Assembly: GCA_016745315.1 (NCBI GenBank)
Contig: CP066886.1
Location: 2,542,501 to 2,606,500 of the forward strand
DNA: 64,000 nt
Direction of reading: 5' to 3'
Origin: Arthrospira sp. PCC 9108
GTDB taxonomy: Bacteria; Cyanobacteriota; Cyanobacteriia; Cyanobacteriales; Microcoleaceae
Shown here in pieces: positions 25,146 to 33,513 of this stretch. The notes beneath the pieces were generated by a model. It was not told the DNA's origin. It was given only the letters and a program-made list of their open reading frames with translations, and ran no database searches. The translations under genes were made by a program, and so were the position numbers. How positions within the stretch are numbered: position 1 is the stretch's first letter; every line of letters starts with the position of its first letter.

Positions 25146-25437
25146 TATTGATAATGGATAATCGTAGGGGCGGGTTCCGCAGTTAATTAGAAGATCCACC
25201 GACCATATTAATAAACCCGCCCCCCACCCGGTAATTAATGGATAATGGATAATTGTAGGGGCGGGTTCCGCAGTTAATTAGAAGACCCACCGACCATATT
25301 AATAAACCCGCCCCTCTCACCGACCATATTAATAAACCCGCCCCTCTCACCGACCATATTAATAAACCTGTCCCTCTCACCGACCCGATTAATAAACCCG
25401 TCCCCACCCACCCGGTAATTAATGGATAATGGATAAT
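25146..25437 (+). repeat. Intergenic repeat array between mtnW and mtnB
   Basis: Three nested repeat types fill the gap. A segment of about 70 bases starting GTAGGGGCGGGTTCCGCAG occurs twice (from about 25164 and 25255). A 30-base unit, CTCACCGACCATATTAATAA plus ACCCGCCCCT, occurs about four times in tandem (about 25288-25405). The tail ATTAATGGATAATGGATAAT occurs at about 25234 and 25419. GGGGCGGGTT is the reverse complement of AACCCGCCCC in the same unit, so hairpins of 10 bp can form. A relative of the tail sits inverted at 29876-29904. It looks like a mobile cyanobacterial short repeat, not CRISPR. Confidence 0.8.
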
Positions 25438-25440
25438 GTA

Positions 25441-26064
25441 ATGAATACAGACCCCCGTGAATCTTTAATTGAAGCATCTCGCCAATTTTATCAGCTAGGA
25501 TGGATGGCTGGGACGGCTGGTAATTTGTCGGCTAGGGTGGAAGATGGCAGTTTTTGGATTACTGCTAGTGGTAAACAAAAGGGGAAATTGGCGGCGGATG
25601 ATTTTGTGCGGGTTTCTCTCACGGGGGAATTGCTAGAAACCCCTAAGCCTGAGAATAAACCCTCAGCGGAAACGAGTATCCATCAGGCGATTTATTCCTG
25701 TTTTCCTGATGCTAAAGCCTGCTATCATGTCCATTCGGTTGAGGCGAAATTGGTGACTAATTTTGTGGAAGGAGACCAATTGCCTTTACCTCCGATTGAG
25801 ATGTTAAAAGGTTTGGGGGTGTGGGAGGAAAATCCCCAGGTGTTTATGCCGGTTTTTAAAAACCATTTACAGGTTCCCAAAATTGCTAAAGAAATAAGCG
25901 ATCGCTTTCACCAAGAACCCCCGCAAGTCCCGGCTTTGTTAATTCGTAATCATGGGGTGACAGTCTGGGCTAATTCCGCCGCCGAAGCGGAAAATCATGT
26001 AGAATTAGCCGAATATATCTTTAGATATATTGTAGCAGCCCGTCAGGTAGGCATCAAGTTTTAA
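25441..26064 (+). CDS. mtnB: Methylthioribulose-1-phosphate dehydratase
   Basis: A 207-residue class II aldolase-family protein. MtnB dehydrates 5-methylthioribulose-1-phosphate to the diketo compound that MtnW then enolises, so two consecutive methionine-salvage steps are encoded side by side. Marks are GWMAGTAGNLSAR near residue 20, ITASGKQKG near 44, SAETSIHQAIY near 77, the zinc ligands YHVHS near 97, and LLIRNHGVTVWANSAAEAENHVE near 169. The frame is open from ATG 25429, but those first four codons are repeat sequence (MDNV), so ATG 25441 (MNTDPRES) is preferred. No clear ribosome binding site is seen. The gene ends 4 bases into the convergent permease frame. Confidence 0.9.
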   Translation: MNTDPRESLIEASRQFYQLGWMAGTAGNLSARVEDGSFWITASGKQKGKLAADDFVRVSLTGELLETPKPENKPSAETSIHQAIYSCFPDAKACYHVHSVEAKLVTNFVEGDQLPLPPIEMLKGLGVWEENPQVFMPVFKNHLQVPKIAKEISDRFHQEPPQVPALLIRNHGVTVWANSAAEAENHVELAEYIFRYIVAARQVGIKF

Positions 26065-27392
26065 AACATCGCCATAATCCCCCCATAGATGATACCACTA
26101 ATGGTAGCCATAGCGACGACCAGCGCCACAAAGACGACAGTTTTTTGGGTGCCGATAATATTACGAATAACCAGCATATTAGGAAGGGATAAAGCCGGAC
26201 CTGCTAATAATAAAGCCAAGGCGGGTCCGTCTCCCATACCATTACCAATTAATCCCTGTAAAATGGGCACTTCTGTTAAGGTAGCAAAATACATAAAAGC
26301 ACCAGCGATCGCCGCAAAAAAATTCGCCCAAATGGAATTACCACCCACCGCCGTAGCGACCCATTGAGAAGGAATTAAGGCTTCCTGACCGGGACGACCT
26401 AATAAAGCGCCCGCAATTAATACCCCTAGCAATAATAGGGGTAAAATTTGTTTAGCATAATCCCAGGAAGACTCAAACCATTCTCCCGCCTCATTTTTAT
26501 CGGTACTGGTCAACCAAGATAAACCGACCACGGCAAAACTAAAGGCAATCAAAGGGTATTGATGGAACTGTAATGATAATACCACAGTGACAGCACCAAT
26601 TAACAAAACTTTTCCCAGGTTGAGATTTAACCAAGCGACTAAAATGGCAGCCAAGGCGATACCAAACAAGCCAGTTATCCACCATTTTAAGGAATAGATA
26701 AGATACCACAAACCAGTATTAACATCTGGCGGACTCCAATTAGCAAAAACTAGGATGCCGACCAGGACGGCAAAAAATACGGCATTTTGCCATAAGGGGC
26801 GAGTCTCTTCGGGTTCAGACAACAGGGAAGCGGCTTTGACTTTTTCGATTTCTTCATGGCGGAAAAACCACTGCATTGATAAGCCGATAATAATGCTAAA
26901 AATAATGGCACAAATTGCCCTGGCTAGACCTAATTGCCATCCTAAAACTCTAGCAGTGAGAATAATGGCTAGAACGTTAATGGCGGGTCCTGAGTACAGA
27001 AAAGCGATCGCCGGACCCAAACCGGCCCCCATGCGGTAAATTCCGGCAAATAAAGGGAGTACAGTGCAGGAACAAACTGCTAAAATAGTACCGGATACAG
27101 AGGCGACACCATAAGCCAGCCAAGGGTTAGCCTTGACTCCCAGATATTTCATTACTGAGTCTTGGCTAATGAAAACGGCGATCGCACCCGCAATAAAAAA
27201 CGCCGGAATTAGACACAGCAAAACGTGTTCTTGAGCGTACCAGCGGACTAGATAAAGAGACTCCCAGAAGGCATTTTGTAGCCTTTCCGACTGTTGTATG
27301 GCTTCTACAGGGAGATAAAAGCACAGTAAAAATATAGCGATAATGAAGGCGAGAGGCTGCCACTGTTCCTGCCAAAAAGTGGAAATTCTCAT
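26061..27392 (-). CDS. Permease of the DUF318/ArsP family (UPF0718)
   Basis: A 443-residue membrane protein from ATG 27392, chosen because GGAG lies 9 bases upstream and because the longer frame (to 27482) adds a non-hydrophobic stretch. Eight to ten hydrophobic segments are visible, with a large soluble loop near the middle. The family motifs SGTILAVCSCTVLPLFAGIYRMGAG near residue 100 (with the CSC pair) and the inverted copy ATLTEVPILQGLIGNGMGDGPALALLLAGPALSLPN near 370 are characteristic. ArsP members export organoarsenicals; others act on unknown metals or metalloids. It is the last gene of a MerR - thioredoxin-like - permease unit, which points to metal(loid)-inducible efflux. Substrate is not determinable from sequence. 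Confidence 0.85.
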   Translation of the reverse strand: MRISTFWQEQWQPLAFIIAIFLLCFYLPVEAIQQSERLQNAFWESLYLVRWYAQEHVLLCLIPAFFIAGAIAVFISQDSVMKYLGVKANPWLAYGVASVSGTILAVCSCTVLPLFAGIYRMGAGLGPAIAFLYSGPAINVLAIILTARVLGWQLGLARAICAIIFSIIIGLSMQWFFRHEEIEKVKAASLLSEPEETRPLWQNAVFFAVLVGILVFANWSPPDVNTGLWYLIYSLKWWITGLFGIALAAILVAWLNLNLGKVLLIGAVTVVLSLQFHQYPLIAFSFAVVGLSWLTSTDKNEAGEWFESSWDYAKQILPLLLLGVLIAGALLGRPGQEALIPSQWVATAVGGNSIWANFFAAIAGAFMYFATLTEVPILQGLIGNGMGDGPALALLLAGPALSLPNMLVIRNIIGTQKTVVFVALVVAMATISGIIYGGIMAMF

Positions 27393-27430
27393 GTGTTTAC
27401 TCCGGGCGATTTTCCGCAGTTTAGATGTAT

Positions 27431-27520
27431 AAAAAAAACCTGGTGGAAAGGGTAAAATTGTGGGCAATTTTCGGCAAGACATGGTATAATGAGATGGGAT
27501 AATCCCAACGCACCAGGTTT
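27431..27520 (-). other. Hairpin plus T8 upstream of the permease (terminator or attenuator)
   Basis: On the minus strand AAACCTGGTG (27520-27511) pairs perfectly with CACCAGGTTT (27445-27436), followed at once by a run of eight T residues. The interior of 65 bases holds a smaller palindrome, GGGATTATCCC, and AAAATTG...AATTTT. The T-run ends about 38 bases before the permease ATG. It is either an intrinsic terminator after the thioredoxin-like gene or a leader that can switch between folded forms. Confidence 0.5.
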
Positions 27521-27539
27521 CCTAGGGTATAGACTTAAA

Positions 27540-27782
27540 TTAAGGTTTGAGATGAGTTTGGATCTGTTCAGGGGTGGCTACTTTCCCCTGACTGACTACC
27601 ACATCATTAATCACCAAGGCGGGAGTTTTCATAACTCCTCGTTCAGCTATTTTGATGGGTTCGGTAATGTGTAAAACTTCCGCGTCGATATTTAGGGAGG
27701 CGATCGCCTCTTTAGCGTTGGCTTCTAGTTACTGACACTTTTTGCAGCCAGTCCCTAGGACTTCGATTTTGACAGCAGTCAT
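27540..27782 (-). pseudogene. Small thioredoxin-like (redox-active disulfide) protein with an in-frame stop
   Basis: Reading from ATG 27782 on the minus strand gives MTAVKIEVLGTGCKKCQ, a TAA at 27731-27729, then LEANAKEAIASLNIDAEV and onward (VLHITEPIKIAERGVMKTPALVINDVVVS) to a stop at 27540: 80 codons. It belongs to the 'redox-active disulfide protein 2' group of tiny thioredoxin-fold proteins with a CxxC (here CKKC, residues 13-16) and the cis-Pro TPAL. Relatives usually have Gln at the stop position, so a CAA to TAA change would explain it. It lies between merR and the permease on the same strand, which is the usual arrangement. It is disabled unless the stop is a sequencing error or is read through. 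Confidence 0.8.
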
Positions 27783-27818
27783 GATTTGAGTTCTCCTGAA
27801 CTATAACTGATGCCGACT

Positions 27819-27850
27819 ATTGTAGAGCTTATACTTAGGTATAATGTCAA
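27819..27850 (-). promoter_or_regulatory. MerR-type promoter with operator palindrome
   Basis: On the minus strand TTGACA (27850-27845), a 20-base spacer and TACAAT (27824-27819). The long spacer contains the palindrome TTATAC-CTAA-GTATAA (27844-27829). An over-long spacer with a centred palindrome is the hallmark of promoters activated by MerR-family proteins through DNA untwisting. It lies directly after the merR gene (the -35 overlaps the merR stop codon) and before the thioredoxin-like/permease genes. Confidence 0.8.
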
Positions 27851-28269
27851 GGGGTAGGCGGGTGTTTGTGGCTATAATTATCTAGGATGACACATTGTTG
27901 GTCGGAATTAGTGCGATCGAGATTAGTCTGACATTCCTGCACTAGGGGCAATAATTCATCATGTAAGGCCTGTAATTGGTCAATTTTATCGCGAATTTGA
28001 GTAAGTTTACAATTCAAACGTTCATAAACAGCCTGACAAGTAAGCGATCGCTGATTTTTCAGTTCTAAAATATCCTTAATCTCCAGCAAAGTTAAGCCCA
28101 AAGACTTCGCCCTAATAATAAAGCCAATTCTCTGCAAATCCTCCTGAGTAAATAGGCGATAACCCGCCTCATTCCGTTGAGGAGAAGGGATTAATCCTCT
28201 CCGTTCATAAAAATAAATCGTTTGTGGATTAATTCCCAAAATATCAGATACTTCACCCACCTTAAACAT
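27847..28269 (-). CDS. MerR-family metal-responsive transcriptional regulator
   Basis: A 140-residue MerR activator. The N-terminal winged helix-turn-helix is clear (FKVGEVSDILGINPQTIYFYERRGLIPSPQRNEAGYRLF), then a dimerisation coiled coil (about 78-118). Cysteines lie at about residue 79 (LTCQAV), 113 (QECQ) and 126 (QQCVIL), with a His-containing tail (NYSHKHPP). This spacing matches the metal-binding cysteines of ZntR/CadR/CueR-type sensors, and the spare cysteine at 126 recalls divalent zinc- or lead-type sensors. It probably senses a soft or divalent metal ion and switches on the downstream thioredoxin-like/permease genes through the 20-bp-spacer promoter at 27819-27850. The exact metal is not deducible. 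Confidence 0.9.
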   Translation of the reverse strand: MFKVGEVSDILGINPQTIYFYERRGLIPSPQRNEAGYRLFTQEDLQRIGFIIRAKSLGLTLLEIKDILELKNQRSLTCQAVYERLNCKLTQIRDKIDQLQALHDELLPLVQECQTNLDRTNSDQQCVILDNYSHKHPPTP

Positions 28270-28394
28270 AAGTATTTCCCCCCTAGCCGACAGAAAGCGA
28301 ATTTTTGCAATACTTGACCAGAGCCAGCCATGTCCTTAATAAAGTTATCGATAAAACTGCCCTAAATCGCAAATCTTTGATAAGATACCCCCAT

Positions 28395-28490
28395 AACCGA
28401 TAATAAAGAGGCGCAACCAGCGCCACTGTGGTTCTGGCTAACACCGGAACCAATTATAGGACACCCAACAGCGGCGAGTCAGGATGGAAT
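28395..28490 (+). promoter_or_regulatory. Candidate cobalamin riboswitch in front of cbiC
   Basis: The leader has GCGCAACC...GCCACTGTGG (28411-28431), the core motif of cobalamin riboswitches, then a perfect-but-one hairpin GGTTCTGG/CCGGAACC (28430-28451), then GCGAGTCAGGA (28474-28484), the conserved 3' element. The AGGA of that last element is also the Shine-Dalgarno region and the ATG at 28484 starts inside it, so ligand binding would hide the start. It precedes a cobalamin-synthesis gene. The 5' part is shorter than the standard class, so it would be a compact variant. Confidence 0.6.
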
Positions 28491-29113
28491 GGCATATCAC
28501 CGATGCCCAAAGTTTGGGTATCATCGATCGCGAAATCGGTACTCATGTGTTTTCTCCCGCAGAGTACGAAATTGTCCGGCGGGTGATTTACACCACGGCC
28601 GATTTTGAATATAAAAGCCTTGTGCGCTTTTCAGACCAAGCCCTGCAAGCCGGAGCAGCGGCTCTAGCTGCCCGTACTACAATTATAGTAGATGTACCCA
28701 TGGTGCAGGTGGGTATCACTCCCCAAATTTTGTCAACCTTTGCTAATCCAGTGTACTGTTCCCTGGACACGGTGACTCGACCCCAACGGGAAAAAAGTCG
28801 CACGGCTTGGGGTATTCAAACCCTAGCCAAACGTTATCCAGAGGGAATTTTTGTCGTGGGTCAGGAACAAACGGCCCTATCAGGGTTAGTAGATTTAATT
28901 GAGGCTGAGGAAATTAAACCCGCCTTAGTCATTGCTACGCCATCGGGGTTTGTGGGGGCGGATGTAGCCAAATCGCGCTTAAATGATTCTATGGTATCTC
29001 ATATCCGTATAGACGGCCGCAAGGGTAGTTCAGTGGTCGCTGTAGCCATAGTTAATGGCTTGGTAGACCTAGCTTGGCAAGCCTACGGCAGAAATGAGTC
29101 AGGAGGCGGTTAA
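28484..29113 (+). CDS. cbiC: Precorrin-8X methylmutase (CobH/CbiC)
   Basis: A 209-residue CobH/CbiC enzyme. It moves the C-11 methyl group to C-12 to make hydrogenobyrinic or cobyrinic acid in cobalamin synthesis. Family marks are RRVIYTTADFEY near residue 31 (with the conserved Arg and Thr), the ARTTIIVDVPMV block near 63, AWGIQTLA near 107, and LVIATPSGFVGADVAKSRL near 148. The C-terminus matches the usual end. The start is ATG 28484 with AGGA immediately before it, inside a riboswitch-like leader. It is the only cobalamin gene in the window, so the pathway is dispersed. It overlaps the convergent downstream gene by four bases. Confidence 0.93.
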   Translation: MEWHITDAQSLGIIDREIGTHVFSPAEYEIVRRVIYTTADFEYKSLVRFSDQALQAGAAALAARTTIIVDVPMVQVGITPQILSTFANPVYCSLDTVTRPQREKSRTAWGIQTLAKRYPEGIFVVGQEQTALSGLVDLIEAEEIKPALVIATPSGFVGADVAKSRLNDSMVSHIRIDGRKGSSVVAVAIVNGLVDLAWQAYGRNESGGG

Positions 29114-29817
29114 TCATAGGCTTGCTGACGGGGAGAGGGAGTCCGACGAGGCGATCGCGATTGGGGACGGCCATAACGCGATCGCATCTCCCGGGTAATT
29201 TCCATAAACATATCCCGCCGTAAATAGGGATATGACCCCACCCAAATATTTTGACTAGGAATATACACATCAGATACCTCATTAATGCTGCTGAGGTCAT
29301 CCAGATAGGAAGTTACCAACATCACCGCCACCTGACCCCGACTAAGTCGTTTATGGTTGCGGTTAAGGGGGGCTTCAATTTTCACCACAAACCCGGTCTT
29401 ATCCCCCACTTCTACATTAATCCGCCGCTCTAAGTTTTCAATGATAATTAAATCACCCTTAGAGTTAACAGATTCCTGCTCATTAGTTACCGCTTCGGAA
29501 ATATAATAATCCAAAACTTTACCCTGCCAAAATCCACAATAGGGATATTTGCGAAACTGGCGATTTCGTATACTAGCGTCCCAAATGGGACCCCACAGCC
29601 AATATAAAGCAAACATCACCAAAGGAATTAACAAAATTTGCCGGCCTTCAAATTGTACTGATAACTCCACTAAGGCGAGAATTAACGTCCCCACAGCGGA
29701 CACTAACAATCTTCTGATAAATTGCGATGGTTTCCCCCAACAGTGTTGATACTGTTCGCTAGTAGCCACAGCCGGGACGAGTTCATGGAAAGTTTGACGG
29801 GTGAGTGGAATTAGCAT
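29110..29817 (-). CDS. Conserved cyanobacterial membrane-associated protein of unknown function
   Basis: I recognise this as a protein conserved in cyanobacteria (often filed under a misleading phosphate-transporter-permease label) but with no known function. From ATG 29817 (MLIPLTRQTF), which fits relatives better than ATG 29841, it has 235 residues. Two hydrophobic segments lie at about residues 40-54 and 58-75, with a WLWGPIWDAS motif following. A soluble domain rich in beta strand (about 95-205) and a basic Arg/Ser/Pro/Gln tail finish the protein. It overlaps the cbiC end by 4 bases on the opposite strand. The tail suggests binding to something acidic, but no function is claimed. Confidence 0.65.
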   Translation of the reverse strand: MLIPLTRQTFHELVPAVATSEQYQHCWGKPSQFIRRLLVSAVGTLILALVELSVQFEGRQILLIPLVMFALYWLWGPIWDASIRNRQFRKYPYCGFWQGKVLDYYISEAVTNEQESVNSKGDLIIIENLERRINVEVGDKTGFVVKIEAPLNRNHKRLSRGQVAVMLVTSYLDDLSSINEVSDVYIPSQNIWVGSYPYLRRDMFMEITREMRSRYGRPQSRSPRRTPSPRQQAYD

Positions 29818-29906
29818 AGAATCAACGCCTAATATGAGCAATGCCTAATCTGAGACACAATCCAGGGGCGGGTAGTCATTAATCATCCATTATCCATTAT
29901 CCACGA

Positions 29907-30734
29907 TTAGAGAATTTTCTCTAATCCATACACCAAACTTTTCAGGGATAAGACTTGACGAATTGCCAGCAAGACACCGGGCATATAGCAACCGCGATCG
30001 GTGGTATCGTGGCGGAGGGTATAAATTTGACCAGCCGCCCCAAAAATTACCTCTTGGTGAGCAATTAAACCAGGTAAACGGACACTATGAATGCGGATTT
30101 GTTCATCAGCGATCGCACCTCTAGCGCCGGGTAGTTGTTCGGTTTCTTTAACTTGGCTTTGGTTATAGGTTTTCCCAAACTCTGCCAACATTTGGGCAGT
30201 TTTAACCGCCGTGCCGCTAGGTGCATCAGCCTTTTGATTATGGTGTAACTCAATAATCTCTACATGGTCAAAATATTGAGAAGCAGCGATCGCCGCCTGT
30301 TGTAAAAGTACAATGCCAATGCAAAAATTAGGAATCAATAAACATCCCATGCTGGCTTTATCAGCAAATTCGGCCAAATCCTGAATTTGGGCTTCACTTA
30401 ACCCAGTAGTCCCCACCACCGGACGGACACCATAGGCGATCGCCGCCCGAATATTGTCATATACTGACTCTGGGTGGGTAAAGTCCACCATCACCGCTGG
30501 CTGCTTTTCCTGGGCCGCCATAGCCAGCATTCCTTCGCGATCGTTTGTAATGGGAATCTCTAAAGGTTCCATCCCCGCCAAGGTTCCAGCATCTTCATTC
30601 AGATAAGCCGGATTTCTATCAATCGCCCCCAACAGGGTCATATCCTGTGCAGCAGCCACCGCTTTGACCACCTCGCGACCCATTTTACCGCCAGCACCAT
30701 TGACCACCACTGGAATTGGAAATTGACCTACCAT
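29907..30734 (-). CDS. dapB: 4-hydroxy-tetrahydrodipicolinate reductase
   Basis: A 275-residue DapB. It reduces the product of DapA to tetrahydrodipicolinate with NAD(P)H in the lysine/diaminopimelate pathway. The dinucleotide-binding motif is VNGAGGKMGREV near residue 11; VMVDFTHPE near 81 and GTTGLS near 107 line the cofactor site; the catalytic signature ELHHNQKADAPSGTAVKTA near 162 is complete. Length is normal. It starts at ATG 30734. A short repeat tail (related to the 25234/25419 sequence, inverted) sits just past the stop at 29876-29904. The gene is divergent from the CHASE2 signalling gene. Confidence 0.95.
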   Translation of the reverse strand: MVGQFPIPVVVNGAGGKMGREVVKAVAAAQDMTLLGAIDRNPAYLNEDAGTLAGMEPLEIPITNDREGMLAMAAQEKQPAVMVDFTHPESVYDNIRAAIAYGVRPVVGTTGLSEAQIQDLAEFADKASMGCLLIPNFCIGIVLLQQAAIAASQYFDHVEIIELHHNQKADAPSGTAVKTAQMLAEFGKTYNQSQVKETEQLPGARGAIADEQIRIHSVRLPGLIAHQEVIFGAAGQIYTLRHDTTDRGCYMPGVLLAIRQVLSLKSLVYGLEKIL

Positions 30735-30865
30735 GACTTTAAACCAGAAACATCCTTGATTAGACTATTATTAGACTATCCAACCACTTTCTGTCTATAG
30801 AAGCTAGAGAACTGCCCCATCTAAATTGGGTATGATAGAATGGGATAGTCCATTTCTGCTGATTA

Positions 30866-33402
30866 ATGCTGCGTCACAACTCTGCTTCCCAATGGTCACG
30901 GCTATCTCAATGGCAATTGCTGGTCTTACGGATTACTCCCCCATTGTGGTTGATTATTAGCCTCACCAGCACCTTATTACTAACTGGGATTAAACTCAGG
31001 GGAGATTTGCAACCAGTAGAATTGAGGTTGTTTGACGGGTTAGTTCGCCTCCGACCCGAATCGGAACCTGATGACCGCATTTTGATTGTAGCCATTACCG
31101 AATCAGATATTGCCGCCCAAGAACAATGGCCTATGTCCGATGCCGTATTAGCCCAAGTTTTAGCTAACCTACAACAGCATCAACCGAGGGCGATCGGTTT
31201 AGATATATATCGGGATCTACCTCACCCACCAGGTAGCGCCGAACTAGGTCAACAGTTCCAAGCTCCTAATGTATTTGGGATCACCAAAATTGGCAACCCC
31301 GACAATCCCAGTATTCCCCCCCTCCTCAACTACCACCCAAGCAAATCGGCTTTAATGACCTAATTCTCGACCCAGACGGGGTAGTGCGCCGCCAACTGTT
31401 ATTTGCTGAATCCCAGGGAAATACCTTTTTTTCCCTCGGTTTACGATTGGCATTACATTATCTCAAATTTGAGGATATCGAACCCAAAAATTATCACAAA
31501 AAGCCCGAATATATGGAGTTAAATAATCGGGTATTTGTGCCTTTAAGGTCTCATAATGGGGGCTACTCCAATATTGACGATCGCGGTTATCAAATCCTGC
31601 TCAACTATCGGGCAGTTCAACCCGCCCCCGTCGTCACCTTGAGCCAAGTCTTAGCCGGTACAGTTTCCCCGGATTTAATTAATGATAATATTGTCTTAAT
31701 CGGAGCCACTGCACCCAGTATTAAAGACGAATTTTTTACCCCCTATAGTGTCAGTGAATCCACAGCACCGAAAATGCCAGGTGTTTTTATTCATGCCAAT
31801 ATAGTTAGTCAGATTTTAGGGGTAGATTCCGGTAATTCTCAGACCTCTAATTTATTCTGGTTTGTGCCTCAGTGGGTAGAAATTATCTGGTTGAGTCTTT
31901 GGGGAATTTGTGGCGGTTTTCTGGCTTGGCGTATCCACCATCCAGGAATGCAAGGATTGTACTTTTTCCTAGGGATATTCACAATTTTTGGCACTACCTA
32001 CGTCCTGTTTTTATTTAATGCTTGGATTCCCCTAGCTTCTCCGGTTTTAGCCCTGACTTTAGCCGCCACTGGGGTAATTGCTTATAAACAAATTCATAAC
32101 TTCCTTCATGATTCCTTAACTGGATTGCCTAATCGTTCCCTATTTCTCGATCGCACTCAACAAGCGATCGCCAAATCTCAACGGAATAAATCTATCTGTG
32201 GCGTATTATTTATTAATGTTGATAATTTCCGCCTAATTAATGACAGCTTAGGAGACTTAGCCGGTGATCAACTGCTCCTCCAATTAGTAGAAAGACTAAA
32301 AAACTCTGTCCGATTAGGGGATACTATAGCACGTTTGGGCGCTGATGAATTTGCCATTTTGCTGAGGAATTTACAATCAGTAAATAATGCGACCATCGTG
32401 GCTGAACGCATCCAAAAAGACTTAACTTATCCCTTTATTCTCAATGGTCATGAGGTATTTAAAACCGTGAGTATTGGCATTGCTTTAGCCGATACAGCCG
32501 AAACTCGCGCCGAAGATTTACTCCGTAATGGTAACACCGCCATGCTGAGGGCGAAGTCTCTCAAAAATATTCGATATCAAGTATTTGAACGCACTATGCA
32601 GGTGGGTGGCTTGGATCGCCTGCAATTAGAAACTGACCTGCGTTTAGCCGTAACCCGTGGGGAATTTGTCATGTATTATCAACCTGTCATTTCCTTAACA
32701 ACTCGGGAAATCGTCGGTTTTGAAGCCTTAGTACGTTGGCAGCATCCTCGTCAAGGCTTGGTGACACCAGAACGGTTTTTAAAAGTCGCTAAAGAAACCG
32801 GATTAATTATTCCTATTGGTCGCTGGGCTATGCAAGAGGCTTGTCATCAATTGGCAATTTGGCAGCAGTCTTTAAAATCTGATTGTCAGATTATTGTGGG
32901 CGTGAATTTATCGGGCAGACAGTTTATTCACCCTGATTTAGTTACTGAAATTCAGGGAATTATTCAAGATTCGGGCATTGACCCCAGTGGCTTACGATTG
33001 GAGATTACCGAAAGCGTGATTATGGATGATGTGGAAGCTACTATTCGCCTCCTTCATCAGTTAAAGAATTTGCAAATCAAGTTAAGTATTGATGATTTTG
33101 GCACCGGGTTTTCATCCCTGGGTTATTTACCTCGTTTTCCCGTGGATGTCCTGAAAATTGACCGCTCATTTATTGCTCATATTGGGGAAGCCACAGAGGT
33201 GGAAAATTTGGCAATTGTCAGAACTATTTTGATGTTAGCACAGGCTTTAAATTTAGATGCGATCGCCGAAGGAGTAGAAACCCCTGAACAATTGGAACAA
33301 TTGCGATCGCTCGGTTGTGAATATGCTCAAGGCTACTATTTCCAAAGACCTATATCGGCTGACCATGCTACACAATTCTTTACATCTCATCCCCATTGGT
33401 AA
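30866..33402 (+). pseudogene. CHASE2-GGDEF-EAL membrane signalling protein, frameshifted
   Basis: Two frames (30866-31363 and 31384-33402) join into about 845 residues if one C is added to the run at 31316-31322. After an N-terminal membrane segment (about 31-47) comes a CHASE2 extracytoplasmic sensor (to about 345), then three membrane helices, then GGDEF and EAL domains. The GGDEF motif is degenerate (RLGADEF), so cyclase activity is doubtful. The EAL domain keeps EALVRW, NLSGRQF, EITESV, IDDFGTGFSSL, KIDRSF and EGVET, so it should hydrolyse cyclic-di-GMP. The break lies inside the CHASE2 domain; the downstream part keeps the membrane helices and catalytic domains but lacks the first transmembrane segment. 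Confidence 0.85.
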
Positions 33403-33513
33403 ATACATTTTCGGGAACCAATGCCCTAATATTTACGTCACCAGTTGAGTCGATTTTGTGATCACCTCTTTGATTGAGGTCAAAAATATCTAGGAGTTTA
33501 TTCTTTTGATGTC

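Noticed and set aside
25288..25405. Possible CRISPR array
   Set aside because: The 30-base units are tandem with no variable spacers, and no cas genes are present.
25183..25477. Two short minus-strand frames with repeated Gly-Leu-Ile peptides
   Set aside because: They only translate the intergenic repeat array.
27729..27731. Selenocysteine-type readthrough of the thioredoxin-like gene
   Set aside because: The codon is TAA, not TGA, and there is no insertion element; a simple nonsense change is more likely.
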